From Tsukamurella sp. 8F (GTDB lineage Bacteria; Actinomycetota; Actinomycetes; Mycobacteriales; Mycobacteriaceae): a DNA stretch of 61,056 bases. The notes below the pieces were generated by a model. The model did not search any database, was not told the DNA's origin, and saw only the letters and a program-made list of their open reading frames with translations. Each line of letters opens with the position of its first letter. Positions within the stretch are counted from its first letter, which is position 1. Positions 54,339-61,056 of the stretch are shown one piece after another. The position numbers were made by a program, and so were the translations under genes. The stretch covers positions 1-61,056 of the forward strand of contig NZ_JARFTP010000025.1 of the NCBI RefSeq assembly GCF_029167375.1. The letters run 5' to 3'.

Positions 54339-55037
54339 GTGCGCATCGACGTGATCAGCATCTTCCCCGAGTACTTCGCTCCCATGCGGCAGGCGCTGCT
54401 CGGCAAGGCCATCGATAAGGGCCTCCTCGAGGTCGAAGTCCACGACCTGCGCGACTGGACCCATGACGTGCACAAGGCCGTCGACGACTCGCCGTACGGC
54501 GGCGGGCCCGGCATGGTCATGAAGCCCACGGTCTGGGGCCCCGCACTCGACGACGTGTGCCCCGCCGACGCCCTGCTGGTCGTGCCGACGCCCGCAGGCG
54601 TGCCGTTCACACAGGCCATGGCACAGGCCTGGTCGGAGGAGAGGCACATCGTGTTCGCGTGCGGACGCTACGAGGGCATCGACCAGCGGGTGTTCGACGA
54701 CGCAGCGCGCCGTGTCCGCGTCGTCGAGGTCTCGCTGGGGGACTACGTCCTCATCGGCGGCGAGGCGGCCGTGCTCGTGATGGTCGAGGCGTTCGCGCGG
54801 CTCGTCCCGGGCGTGCTCGGCAACGCCGCCTCCCACCAGGACGACTCATTCTCGGACGGGCTCCTGGAGGGACCGTCGTATACGCGCCCGGAGACGTGGC
54901 GTGGCCTCACCGTGCCGCCCGTCCTGTTGTCCGGCGACCATGCGAAGGTCGCCGCGTGGCGCCGCGAACAGTCGCTGGCGCGCACCGCCGAGCGGCGTCC
55001 GGATCTGTTGCCGCCCGGAGCCGGCGAATCCGAGTAG
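54339..55037 (+). CDS. trmD: tRNA (guanine37-N1)-methyltransferase TrmD
   Basis: A 232-aa SPOUT methyltransferase that makes m1G37 in tRNA and so prevents frameshifting. The SAM knot shows [25 protein letters not shown] and [20 protein letters not shown]. The C-terminal helical part is usual. GTG 54339 begins with the conserved [13 protein letters not shown]. Confidence 0.96.
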   Translation: MRIDVISIFPEYFAPMRQALLGKAIDKGLLEVEVHDLRDWTHDVHKAVDDSPYGGGPGMVMKPTVWGPALDDVCPADALLVVPTPAGVPFTQAMAQAWSEERHIVFACGRYEGIDQRVFDDAARRVRVVEVSLGDYVLIGGEAAVLVMVEAFARLVPGVLGNAASHQDDSFSDGLLEGPSYTRPETWRGLTVPPVLLSGDHAKVAAWRREQSLARTAERRPDLLPPGAGESE

Positions 55038-55104
55038 GACCGCCGGTGCCTGGGGCACAATGGTGGGCGGACCGGATCGGGGGATCCGGACATCGGGGGA
55101 AGCG

Positions 55105-55398
55105 ATGGAATCGACGCGGCTGTTGGCCGAGGTGGAATCGCGGGCGGCTGAGCTCGCCAGGCTGGACGAGGAGTACCGCACCGCGCGGGTGACCGCGCGC
55201 AGTCGGGACCGGCTGGTGGCGGTCACCGTCGATGTCCGGGGGCGGGTGGTCGACGTGGACCTGCACGCCGGAGTTCAGCGCACGCACGCCCCGGCCGCGC
55301 TGGCGCAGCTGATCGTCGAGCTCGCGGGGCAGGCGGCGGATTCACTCGGTACGCACTACGCGCGCCGCGCCGCGCTCGCGGTGGGCGGGGTGCGTTGA
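55105..55398 (+). CDS. YbaB/EbfC-like small protein
   Basis: A 97-aa protein with helix-strand-helix layout (MESTRLLAEVESRAAELARL helix, VAVTVDVRGRVVDVDLHAG strands, AALAQLIVELAGQAADSL helix). This is the YbaB/EbfC DNA-binding fold, often found beside type VII secretion genes in Mycobacteriales. GGGGAAG precedes ATG 55105. It leads a four-gene unit. Confidence 0.78.
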   Translation: MESTRLLAEVESRAAELARLDEEYRTARVTARSRDRLVAVTVDVRGRVVDVDLHAGVQRTHAPAALAQLIVELAGQAADSLGTHYARRAALAVGGVR

Positions 55399-55670
55399 TG
55401 GAGATGGACCCGGCGGCATGGGAGCGCACCGCGCGGCAGCTCGACGCGCTGGCGGACAGCGTGATCGGTCCGCGATCCGTGCCGCGTGCCGGGGACAGGT
55501 ACGAGCGCGCCATCCAGGGGCAGCTGGCGGCCTCCGACCGCGCTGCCGCGGAAGCCGCTGCGGCGGTCGAGGCGGTTCTGCGGGAGCTGGCAGACAGCGT
55601 CGCCGAGTGCGCCGCGCGCGCCGTGGCCGCCGATGCGGCGGGTGCCGTGTCGATAACAGGGGCGCAGTAG
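55398..55670 (+). CDS. WXG100/EspC-like helical protein
   Basis: A 90-aa all-helical protein with an Ala-rich second half (AAAEAAAAVEAVLRELADS). MEMDPAAWERTARQLDAL contains a W-x-x-T N-terminal helix. Size and context suit a type VII secretion target of EspC/WXG100 type. The ATG overlaps the preceding stop by one base. Confidence 0.65.
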   Translation: MEMDPAAWERTARQLDALADSVIGPRSVPRAGDRYERAIQGQLAASDRAAAEAAAAVEAVLRELADSVAECAARAVAADAAGAVSITGAQ

Positions 55671-56644
55671 TGGTTCCGGGAGCCCTGGGCGACTTCCGCT
55701 GGTGGCCGCGGGTGGAACCGGCCGAGTACGAAACGTACGCCGAGGCATGCAGGGAGCGGGCCGCATTGTTCCGCGACCTACACCTCGCTGCCGACGAATG
55801 CATGCGCGCACTCGGCGACGGCATGAGCGCTCCGGCAACCGTGTTCGTGTGTGCCGCGGGCGTGGAAACGACTCGCGCCGGGCTCGCGGAGTCGCTGGCC
55901 GCTTTGTCGTCCGGCACGGCGGCGCGCCTCGAAGACCTCGCGGCCCGCGCGGCCGCGGACGTTCACGACCTGCGGGCGCAGGCTTCGCCCGGCGACGAGG
56001 GCCTCGGGTTCGCGATCGGCCTGATCGACCAGCGCGCCGAGGCGCATGCCGAGGCGGTCGCGGAGGAGGCCGAGCGGCGTGCGCGGCTGCTCGGAGCGAA
56101 TCACGTCGTGGCTCTGGCTGAGGCCCAGGGGGTCACCGTGACGGAGCCGGCCGGCTCCGGGTTGACTGGTGCCGGGATGCTAGCCGGGGCGATGGGGCGC
56201 GACGGGGTACACCGAGCCAGGAGTTACCGCGCCGACGCGTCCAGCGCGCTCGCGGGTGTCGCGGAGCGGTTGCGGGAGCTGGGCGAGGGTGTCACGGGAC
56301 CCGCGCGCGGTTGGGTCCGGCTCGCTGTCGCGTCGGTCACCGACGAGGCGGGGCGCGCGCGGATCGTGATCGGCACGAACGAGCTGGACGGCTACCTCCG
56401 CGCCGGCATCCTGCTGCGCGACGGCGAGTCCGTCGCAGGGAACGAGGAGTGGCCCGAGTTGTCGATCGCCGCGCACTGCGCGGCGCACGGCCTGATCGGC
56501 GGCCCGGTCGTGGGCGCGCAACCGCTGCCCGACGACGTCGCCGGGTACTTGCGTACACAGGGCTTCGAGCCCTCGTCGGCTTCGGTCTCGTGGGCGCCAC
56601 CGGAGGAGGTGGGTGATGCCGCACAGGATCAGCAGCATGCCTGA
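55670..56644 (+). CDS. ESX-associated helical protein with unknown C-terminal domain
   Basis: A 324-aa protein beginning with GTG on the stop of its upstream neighbour. Residues about 1-200 are long amphipathic helices (WXG/PE/PPE-like), followed by a Gly-rich hinge (GSGLTGAGMLAGAMG). A compact C-terminal part near residues 220-310 has IVIGTNELDGYLRAGILLRDG and SIAAHCAAHGLIGG. The latter carries a HC-x2-H arrangement and might be an effector domain, but I recognise no family. It overlaps the next gene by 29 bases. Confidence 0.7.
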   Translation: MVPGALGDFRWWPRVEPAEYETYAEACRERAALFRDLHLAADECMRALGDGMSAPATVFVCAAGVETTRAGLAESLAALSSGTAARLEDLAARAAADVHDLRAQASPGDEGLGFAIGLIDQRAEAHAEAVAEEAERRARLLGANHVVALAEAQGVTVTEPAGSGLTGAGMLAGAMGRDGVHRARSYRADASSALAGVAERLRELGEGVTGPARGWVRLAVASVTDEAGRARIVIGTNELDGYLRAGILLRDGESVAGNEEWPELSIAAHCAAHGLIGGPVVGAQPLPDDVAGYLRTQGFEPSSASVSWAPPEEVGDAAQDQQHA

Positions 56645-57053
56645 TGTCGAAGCCGTGGTTCTGACGATCCCCGGGGCCGACCGCCACGCTGCCGCCCTCG
56701 CTCTCGTGGCGGACACGTTCGATCTGCTCGTAGACCCGACGGGCACGCTCGCCGGCCTCGGATCGGTGCTCGCGGGGGAGCGCCGCGAACCCGGCTCTCG
56801 CCGTCGCGAGGTCGAGCGCCTGAGTGCCGTTGCGGACGAGCTCGATGCGGCCGCCGCCGCGGCGCGCCGCGGCGGCGACCTTCCGGCGTACCTGTCCGGA
56901 TTCCAATGCTCGCGCGCGATTTCGGCCCTCGCGGCGCTGGTATCGGCGGGCGAGTGGCCGTCTTCGGTGCAGCTCGCGGATGTTGCCTACGAGGCGGTGA
57001 TGGCCACGGGGAGGCGGCAGGTCGTGCTGGCCAGGTTGGCAGGCGGGTCGTGA
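56616..57053 (+). CDS. Unrecognised 145-aa protein, last gene of ESX-like unit
   Basis: An alpha-helical protein with Cys in LSGFQCSRAISALAAL. GGAGGAGGT lies five bases before ATG 56616. Its position after a putative effector protein and its overlap suggest an immunity or chaperone role, but that is inference; no family was recognised. Confidence 0.65.
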   Translation: MPHRISSMPDVEAVVLTIPGADRHAAALALVADTFDLLVDPTGTLAGLGSVLAGERREPGSRRREVERLSAVADELDAAAAAARRGGDLPAYLSGFQCSRAISALAALVSAGEWPSSVQLADVAYEAVMATGRRQVVLARLAGGS

Positions 57054-57138
57054 CGGCCCGTAGGTCTATCCGCGGCGGCTAGCGCGGCCGTGGACTCCGG
57101 CCCGGTGCCCGGATCGGGTCGCCCCTCCCCGCCATGTT

Positions 57139-57144
57139 TAGGCT
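57139..57144 (+). promoter_or_regulatory. Leaderless -10 element of tex
   Basis: TAGGCT is followed by six bases and then the GTG of tex, the leaderless pattern. Confidence 0.55.
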
Positions 57145-57150
57145 TACCGG

Positions 57151-59598
57151 GTGAGTTCGCCGAATGACAAGTCTGTAATTCCCACCGTTCCCGGCGTCGC
57201 GACGGTGCAGTCGCGTATCGCGCAGGAGTTGTCCATCGGCGAGGGCCAGGTGGCCGCGACGGTGCGGCTGCTGGACGGCGGGGCGACGGTTCCGTTCATC
57301 GCTCGCTACCGCAAGGAGGCGACGGGGAGCCTCGACGATGCCCAGCTACGCGCGTTGGACGAGCGGCTGAAGTATCTGCGAGAGCTGGACGAGCGCCGGG
57401 CGGCGGTGCTCGAGTCGATCGCCGAACAGGGCAAGCTCACGGATGCGCTGCGCGCGCAACTCGTCTCGGCCGACTCGAAGTCCCGCGTCGAGGATCTCTA
57501 TCTGCCGTACAAGCCCAAGCGTCGCACCAAGGCGCAGATCGCGCGCGAGGCGGGCCTGGAGCCGCTTGCGGACCGGCTGCTCGAGGACCCGACGCTCGAC
57601 CCGGACAGCGTCGCGACCGAGTACGTGGGCGAGAACGTCGTCGATACGGCCGCCGCACTCGAAGGGGCCCGGCACATCGTCATCGAGCGTGTGGCCGAGG
57701 ATGCCGAGCTCGTCGGCGCCGTGCGCGAGAAGTTCTGGACCGGCGGCACGCTGCGTACCGTCGCCCGCGCGGATGCGCCCACCGGCGGCAGGGACGGCGG
57801 CGCTGCGAAGTTCCGCGACTACTTCGATTTCTCTGAGCCGCTCGAGCAGATGCCCAGCCATCGCGCTCTGGCCGTACTGCGCGGGGAGAAGGAGGGTGCG
57901 CTGTCGCTCGCGTTCGACGGCGGCGAGGACGCCGAGTACGAGGGCATGATCGCGGCGACCCTGCACGTGGAGAACTCCGGTCGCGCCGCGGACCCCTGGC
58001 TCGCGCAGACCGTGCGCTGGGCGTGGCGCACCAAGCTCATGCTCTCGTCCACCGTCGACGCTCGGTCGCGGCTGCGGCAGCGCGCCGAGGACGACGCGGT
58101 AGGCGTGTTCGCCACGAACCTCGAGGACCTGCTGCTCGCGGCGCCCGCCGGCGCCCGGGCGACGCTCGGCCTCGACCCCGGTTTCCGAACCGGAGTGAAG
58201 GTCGCGGTCGTCGACGGCACCGGGAAGGTCGTCGACACCTGCGCGATCTATCCACATCAGCCGCAGAAGCGGTGGGACGAGTCCAAGGCGACGCTCGCGG
58301 CACTGGTCGCACGGCACGGCGTCGAGCTGATCGCGATCGGCAACGGCACCGCTTCCCGCGAGACGGACGCTCTCGCGTCCGAGTTGGTCGCGGAGATCGG
58401 GAAGGCCGGAGCCGAGGCACCGGCCAAGGTGGTCGTCAGCGAGGCCGGGGCATCGGTGTACTCAGCGTCGGAGTATGCGAGCGGAGAGCTGCCTGACCTG
58501 GACGTGTCTCTGCGCGGCGCGGTATCCATAGCCCGGCGCCTGCAGGATCCGCTCGCCGAGCTCGTGAAGATCGATCCGAAGTCCATCGGTGTCGGCCAGT
58601 ACCAGCACGACATCAACCCGACACACCTCGCCCGCAGCCTCGACGCAGTCATCGAGGACGCGGTGAACGCCGTGGGCGTGGACCTCAATACGGCGTCGGC
58701 GCCGCTCCTCGCGCGCGTGTCCGGCGTCTCAGATTCGCTGGCCGCTGCCATCATCGCGCACCGTGACGGTGCTGGCGCGTTCCGCAGCCGCTCCGGCCTC
58801 CTCGACGTACCGCGCCTGGGCCCCAAGGCGTTCGAGCAGTGCGCGGGCTTCCTCCGCATCCGCGGTGGCGACGATCCGCTGGACGAGTCCGGTGTCCACC
58901 CGGAGGCCTACCCGGTGGTGCGGCGCATCCTGGACCGGTCCGGGCTTCAGCTCGCGGAACTGATCGGCAACAGCTCCGCCCTGCGGAAGCTGGATCCCGC
59001 CGAGTTCGCCGACGAGCAGTTCGGCCTGCCGACCGTCACCGACATTCTGCATGAGCTGGAGAAGCCCGGCCGCGCCCCGCGGCCGGCGTTCGTCACCGCG
59101 ACGTTCGCGGCGGGCGTGGAGAAGGTCGGGGACCTGACACCCGGCATGGTCCTCGAGGGCGTCGTCACCAACGTCGCCGCGTTCGGGGCGTTCGTCGACG
59201 TGGGCGTGCACCAGGACGGGTTGGTGCACGTATCCGCGATGTCGGATCGCTTCGTCTCGGACCCGCATGAGGTGGTGAAGTCTGGTCAGGTCGTGAAGGT
59301 GAAGGTGCTCGAGGTCGACGTCGAGCGCAACCGTATCGGCCTGACCCTGCGGCTGAACGACGAGCCCGGCCGGCCCGCGAAGGGCGCGGGCAACGGGAGC
59401 CGGGGTCGCGGCCAGGCGTCGGGCGGCACCGGACGCGGGCAGGGCCGCGGACGCACGCCCGAGCCGGGTGGCCGCGGTGTCCGACAGGCGAACTCCGGCG
59501 GGCAGAGGCGGACCGGTGGTGAAGGGAAGAAGAACACCGGGCGGCAACCGACAGGCTCGATGGCCGAGGCTCTCCGTCGTGCGGGATTCGGACAGTAA
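57151..59598 (+). CDS. tex: RNA-binding transcriptional accessory protein Tex
   Basis: An 815-aa Tex protein. The N-terminal helical domain has [17 protein letters not shown], a YqgF-like fold follows at [19 protein letters not shown] (near residue 335), then the helix-hairpin-helix region with [18 protein letters not shown] (about 505-520). The S1 RNA-binding domain runs from about 660 with [21 protein letters not shown] Gly/Arg-rich tail ends the protein. GTG 57151 follows a leaderless -10. Confidence 0.95.
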   Translation: MSSPNDKSVIPTVPGVATVQSRIAQELSIGEGQVAATVRLLDGGATVPFIARYRKEATGSLDDAQLRALDERLKYLRELDERRAAVLESIAEQGKLTDALRAQLVSADSKSRVEDLYLPYKPKRRTKAQIAREAGLEPLADRLLEDPTLDPDSVATEYVGENVVDTAAALEGARHIVIERVAEDAELVGAVREKFWTGGTLRTVARADAPTGGRDGGAAKFRDYFDFSEPLEQMPSHRALAVLRGEKEGALSLAFDGGEDAEYEGMIAATLHVENSGRAADPWLAQTVRWAWRTKLMLSSTVDARSRLRQRAEDDAVGVFATNLEDLLLAAPAGARATLGLDPGFRTGVKVAVVDGTGKVVDTCAIYPHQPQKRWDESKATLAALVARHGVELIAIGNGTASRETDALASELVAEIGKAGAEAPAKVVVSEAGASVYSASEYASGELPDLDVSLRGAVSIARRLQDPLAELVKIDPKSIGVGQYQHDINPTHLARSLDAVIEDAVNAVGVDLNTASAPLLARVSGVSDSLAAAIIAHRDGAGAFRSRSGLLDVPRLGPKAFEQCAGFLRIRGGDDPLDESGVHPEAYPVVRRILDRSGLQLAELIGNSSALRKLDPAEFADEQFGLPTVTDILHELEKPGRAPRPAFVTATFAAGVEKVGDLTPGMVLEGVVTNVAAFGAFVDVGVHQDGLVHVSAMSDRFVSDPHEVVKSGQVVKVKVLEVDVERNRIGLTLRLNDEPGRPAKGAGNGSRGRGQASGGTGRGQGRGRTPEPGGRGVRQANSGGQRRTGGEGKKNTGRQPTGSMAEALRRAGFGQ

Positions 59599-59607
59599 TC
59601 TGGTGGC

Positions 59608-60666
59608 ATGAGCCGATGGTTCAGTGAGGAGATCGTGGCCGGCGGGAGGCTTCCGCTGTTCTGCTTCCTCGTGGGACTGATCGTCGGCTTCCTGTGCATC
59701 CGCGGCAGCGTCCGGCTCATCCGGGCGAACGTTCGATGGTGGTTCGGCAACATCCGAGCGGGCGACGTGCACGTGCATCACATGGTCTTCGGCGTGGTGC
59801 TGTGCATGGTCTCCGCTGTGGGCCTGATAGCGACGTTCGATACCGCGACGCGGACCACGGGTGCACTGCTCTCGGGCCTGTTCGGACTCGGTGCCGCGCT
59901 GGTGCTGGACGAGTTCGCGTTGATCCTCTATCTGCGAGATGTCTACTGGCAGGAGGAGGGCCGGGCGTCCGTCGACGCGGTGTTCGGCGCCGTCGCCGTG
60001 TCCGGGCTGCTGCTCCTCGGCTTCCGGCCGCTGGAATTCCTCGATGTGAACGCGGTCCGCGATCTGGGATCACCGCTACCGTGGTCGTTCTACGCCCTCG
60101 CGATGGTCGACTTCGGTGCCGCATTGGTCGTGCTCCTCAAAGGCAAGGTGTGGACCGGCCTCGTCGGACTGTTCGTGTGGCCGCTGTTGATCTTCGGCGC
60201 GCTGCGGCTCGCGCGGCCTGGTTCGCCGTGGGCACGCTGGCGCTACGGCGACCGCAAGATGGCGCGTGCGCTGCGGCGGGAGCGCCGATTGCGGCGGCCG
60301 CTGATCCGCGCCAAGATCTACGTCCAGGACCTGACCGCGGGCCGACCGGACGTGCCACACGCCAAGCTGGAGGCTGAGCGCGTCCTCGACCGCGTCGTCC
60401 ACGCAGCGCCGCGACCGGTGCCTCGTGCGCCGATTTCCCGTCGGCGGCGTCGGTCTGGCACAATCAACAGGTTGCCCCGGGCGCGTCACGTCCGGAGCAG
60501 GGCTGCGCAGCGGCCCACCAGCAACAACGGAGCCGCGCGACGGCTCCCACAACAGGAGTACGAACCGGTCGAACCCCGGGGCACCGCGCACGAGGGCGGG
60601 AGCGCCGACGGTCGCCAGGGTCCTCTGCTCGCGACGACGGCAAGAACGGTGTTTAAACAGCGATGA
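59608..60666 (+). CDS. Membrane protein upstream of rplS
   Basis: A 352-aa protein. Residues about 1-210 hold six predicted helices ([51 protein letters not shown] and others), with a His-rich [11 protein letters not shown] after the first loop. After residue 215 it is Arg-rich and probably soluble. The last 70 residues are coded by bases that also hold the rplS promoter, the leader and a hairpin. The stop overlaps the rplS ATG. The true C terminus is as given by the frame; a shorter protein is possible only through a frameshift. No function is known. Confidence 0.75.
   Translation: MSRWFSEEIVAGGRLPLFCFLVGLIVGFLCIRGSVRLIRANVRWWFGNIRAGDVHVHHMVFGVVLCMVSAVGLIATFDTATRTTGALLSGLFGLGAALVLDEFALILYLRDVYWQEEGRASVDAVFGAVAVSGLLLLGFRPLEFLDVNAVRDLGSPLPWSFYALAMVDFGAALVVLLKGKVWTGLVGLFVWPLLIFGALRLARPGSPWARWRYGDRKMARALRRERRLRRPLIRAKIYVQDLTAGRPDVPHAKLEAERVLDRVVHAAPRPVPRAPISRRRRRSGTINRLPRARHVRSRAAQRPTSNNGAARRLPQQEYEPVEPRGTAHEGGSADGRQGPLLATTARTVFKQR
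60459..60662 (+). promoter_or_regulatory. rplS promoter and leader
   Basis: TGG-CACAAT (-10 at 60459-60464, weak -35 TTCCCG near 60435) begins a transcript whose leader runs about 190 bases to the rplS ATG, within the 3' end of the membrane-protein gene. The leader holds a 7-bp hairpin (60529-60547). No good ribosome binding site precedes rplS, so the leader may control translation. Confidence 0.5.
60529..60547 (+). other. Hairpin in rplS leader
   Basis: GGAGCCG-CGCGA-CGGCTCC, a perfect 7-bp stem with a five-base loop, 116 bases before rplS. It may be part of an L19-type autoregulatory leader; this is an inference. Confidence 0.5.
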
Positions 60667-61004
60667 ACACGCTCGATTTCATTGACCAGCAGTCCCTGCG
60701 CACTGATGTGCCCGACTTCCGGCCCGGCGACACGCTCGACGTGCACGTGAAGGTCATCGAGGGCTCCAAGGAGCGCATCCAGGTCTTCAAGGGCGTCGTC
60801 ATCCGACGCCAGGGCGGCGGGATCCGCGAGACCTTCACGGTTCGCAAGGTGTCCTTCGGCGTCGGTGTCGAGCGCACCTTCCCGGTGCACAGCCCCAACA
60901 TCGACCACATCGATGTGCTGACCCGGGGTGATGTGCGCCGCGCGAAGCTCTACTACCTGCGCGATCTTCGTGGCAAGGCCGCCAAGATCAAGGAGAAGCG
61001 CTGA
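60663..61004 (+). CDS. rplS: 50S ribosomal protein L19
   Basis: A 113-aa ribosomal protein at the 30S-50S interface. [37 protein letters not shown] and [21 protein letters not shown] are L19 blocks. The ATG overlaps the preceding stop. The C terminus is complete. Confidence 0.97.
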   Translation: MNTLDFIDQQSLRTDVPDFRPGDTLDVHVKVIEGSKERIQVFKGVVIRRQGGGIRETFTVRKVSFGVGVERTFPVHSPNIDHIDVLTRGDVRRAKLYYLRDLRGKAAKIKEKR

Positions 61005-61056
61005 AGCTTCCGGCCCGCTGAGGGGCTACGCGCGGAGGGGGGCGGCCCCCGGGGGG
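61005..61056. other. Right-edge GC-rich tail
   Basis: 52 bases after rplS; GGGGG-CGG-CCCCC at 61038-61050 could form a short stem. The run of G at the very end could be terminator or assembly edge. Confidence 0.3.

Noticed and set aside
61038-61056. Rho-independent terminator after rplS
   Set aside because: The stem is only five base pairs and is followed by G, not T; it may be a sequence-edge effect.

Overview
This is a high-GC actinobacterial chromosome segment. The core gene order is rsmD-coaD-sepIVA-DUF177-rnc-mutM ... osmC-acyP ... smc ... ftsY ... amtB-glnK-glnD-ffh-amidohydrolase ... rpsP-khpA-rimM-trmD ... rplS. This is the order known from Mycobacterium tuberculosis (roughly Rv2904c to Rv2927c, plus coaD and rsmD), so the organism belongs to the Mycobacteriales. 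The accessory content fits Tsukamurella or a close relative (Gordonia, Dietzia, Rhodococcus), but the genus is an inference. Gene ends are mostly secure. Several starts rest on ribosome binding sites or leaderless -10 elements and are stated as such.

Layout. 31-2291: ectABC ectoine operon on the minus strand. 2676-10198: NtaA-like flavin monooxygenase, PhoD phosphatase, MHS transporter and a large FAD/Fe-S dehydrogenase. 10264-14569: rsmD-coaD, sepIVA, DUF177-rnc-mutM. 14585-22577: accessory catabolic island with two alpha/beta hydrolases, aryl-AMP/CoA ligase, salicylyl-CoA-hydroxylase-like flavoprotein, TetR, maleate isomerase, VOC protein and a novel 81-aa protein. 22584-23006: arr (rifamycin ADP-ribosyltransferase). 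23072-29883: osmC-acyP, a YjfM/YgiC/DUF350-type cassette and smc. 29894-39279: accessory block containing a small TetR regulon (esterase, acetoacetate-decarboxylase-like protein, TetR, DJ-1 protein), a luciferase-like oxidase, Vsr, a hydrolase, a flavoprotein and a DoxX-like membrane protein. 39509-48422: ftsY, a DUF998-rhomboid fusion, the amtB-glnK-glnD nitrogen operon and ffh. 48424-52927: amidohydrolase, two acyltransferases and gadB. 53105-55037: rpsP-khpA-rimM-trmD. 55105-57053: a four-gene type-VII-secretion-like operon. 57151-61004: tex, a membrane protein and rplS.

How the parts work together. FtsY and Ffh are the receptor and the GTPase subunit of co-translational membrane targeting. 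AmtB, GlnK and GlnD form the ammonium uptake and PII signalling module, preceded by a candidate GlnR box. EctABC and the ProP-like transporter fit osmoadaptation, and GadB fits acid stress. The catabolic island probably activates an aromatic acid, hydroxylates it, opens the ring and ends at maleate to fumarate. Two of its promoters share one operator-like element. A second TetR regulon is marked by four copies of a 17-bp inverted repeat.

The most unusual signals are: the 21-bp-phased repeat array upstream of ftsY (39341-39453); the catabolic island with an eroded hydroxylase and an orphan 81-aa protein; the four-site TetR regulon; a DUF998-rhomboid fusion lacking the catalytic histidine; and an ORF that runs through the rplS leader.
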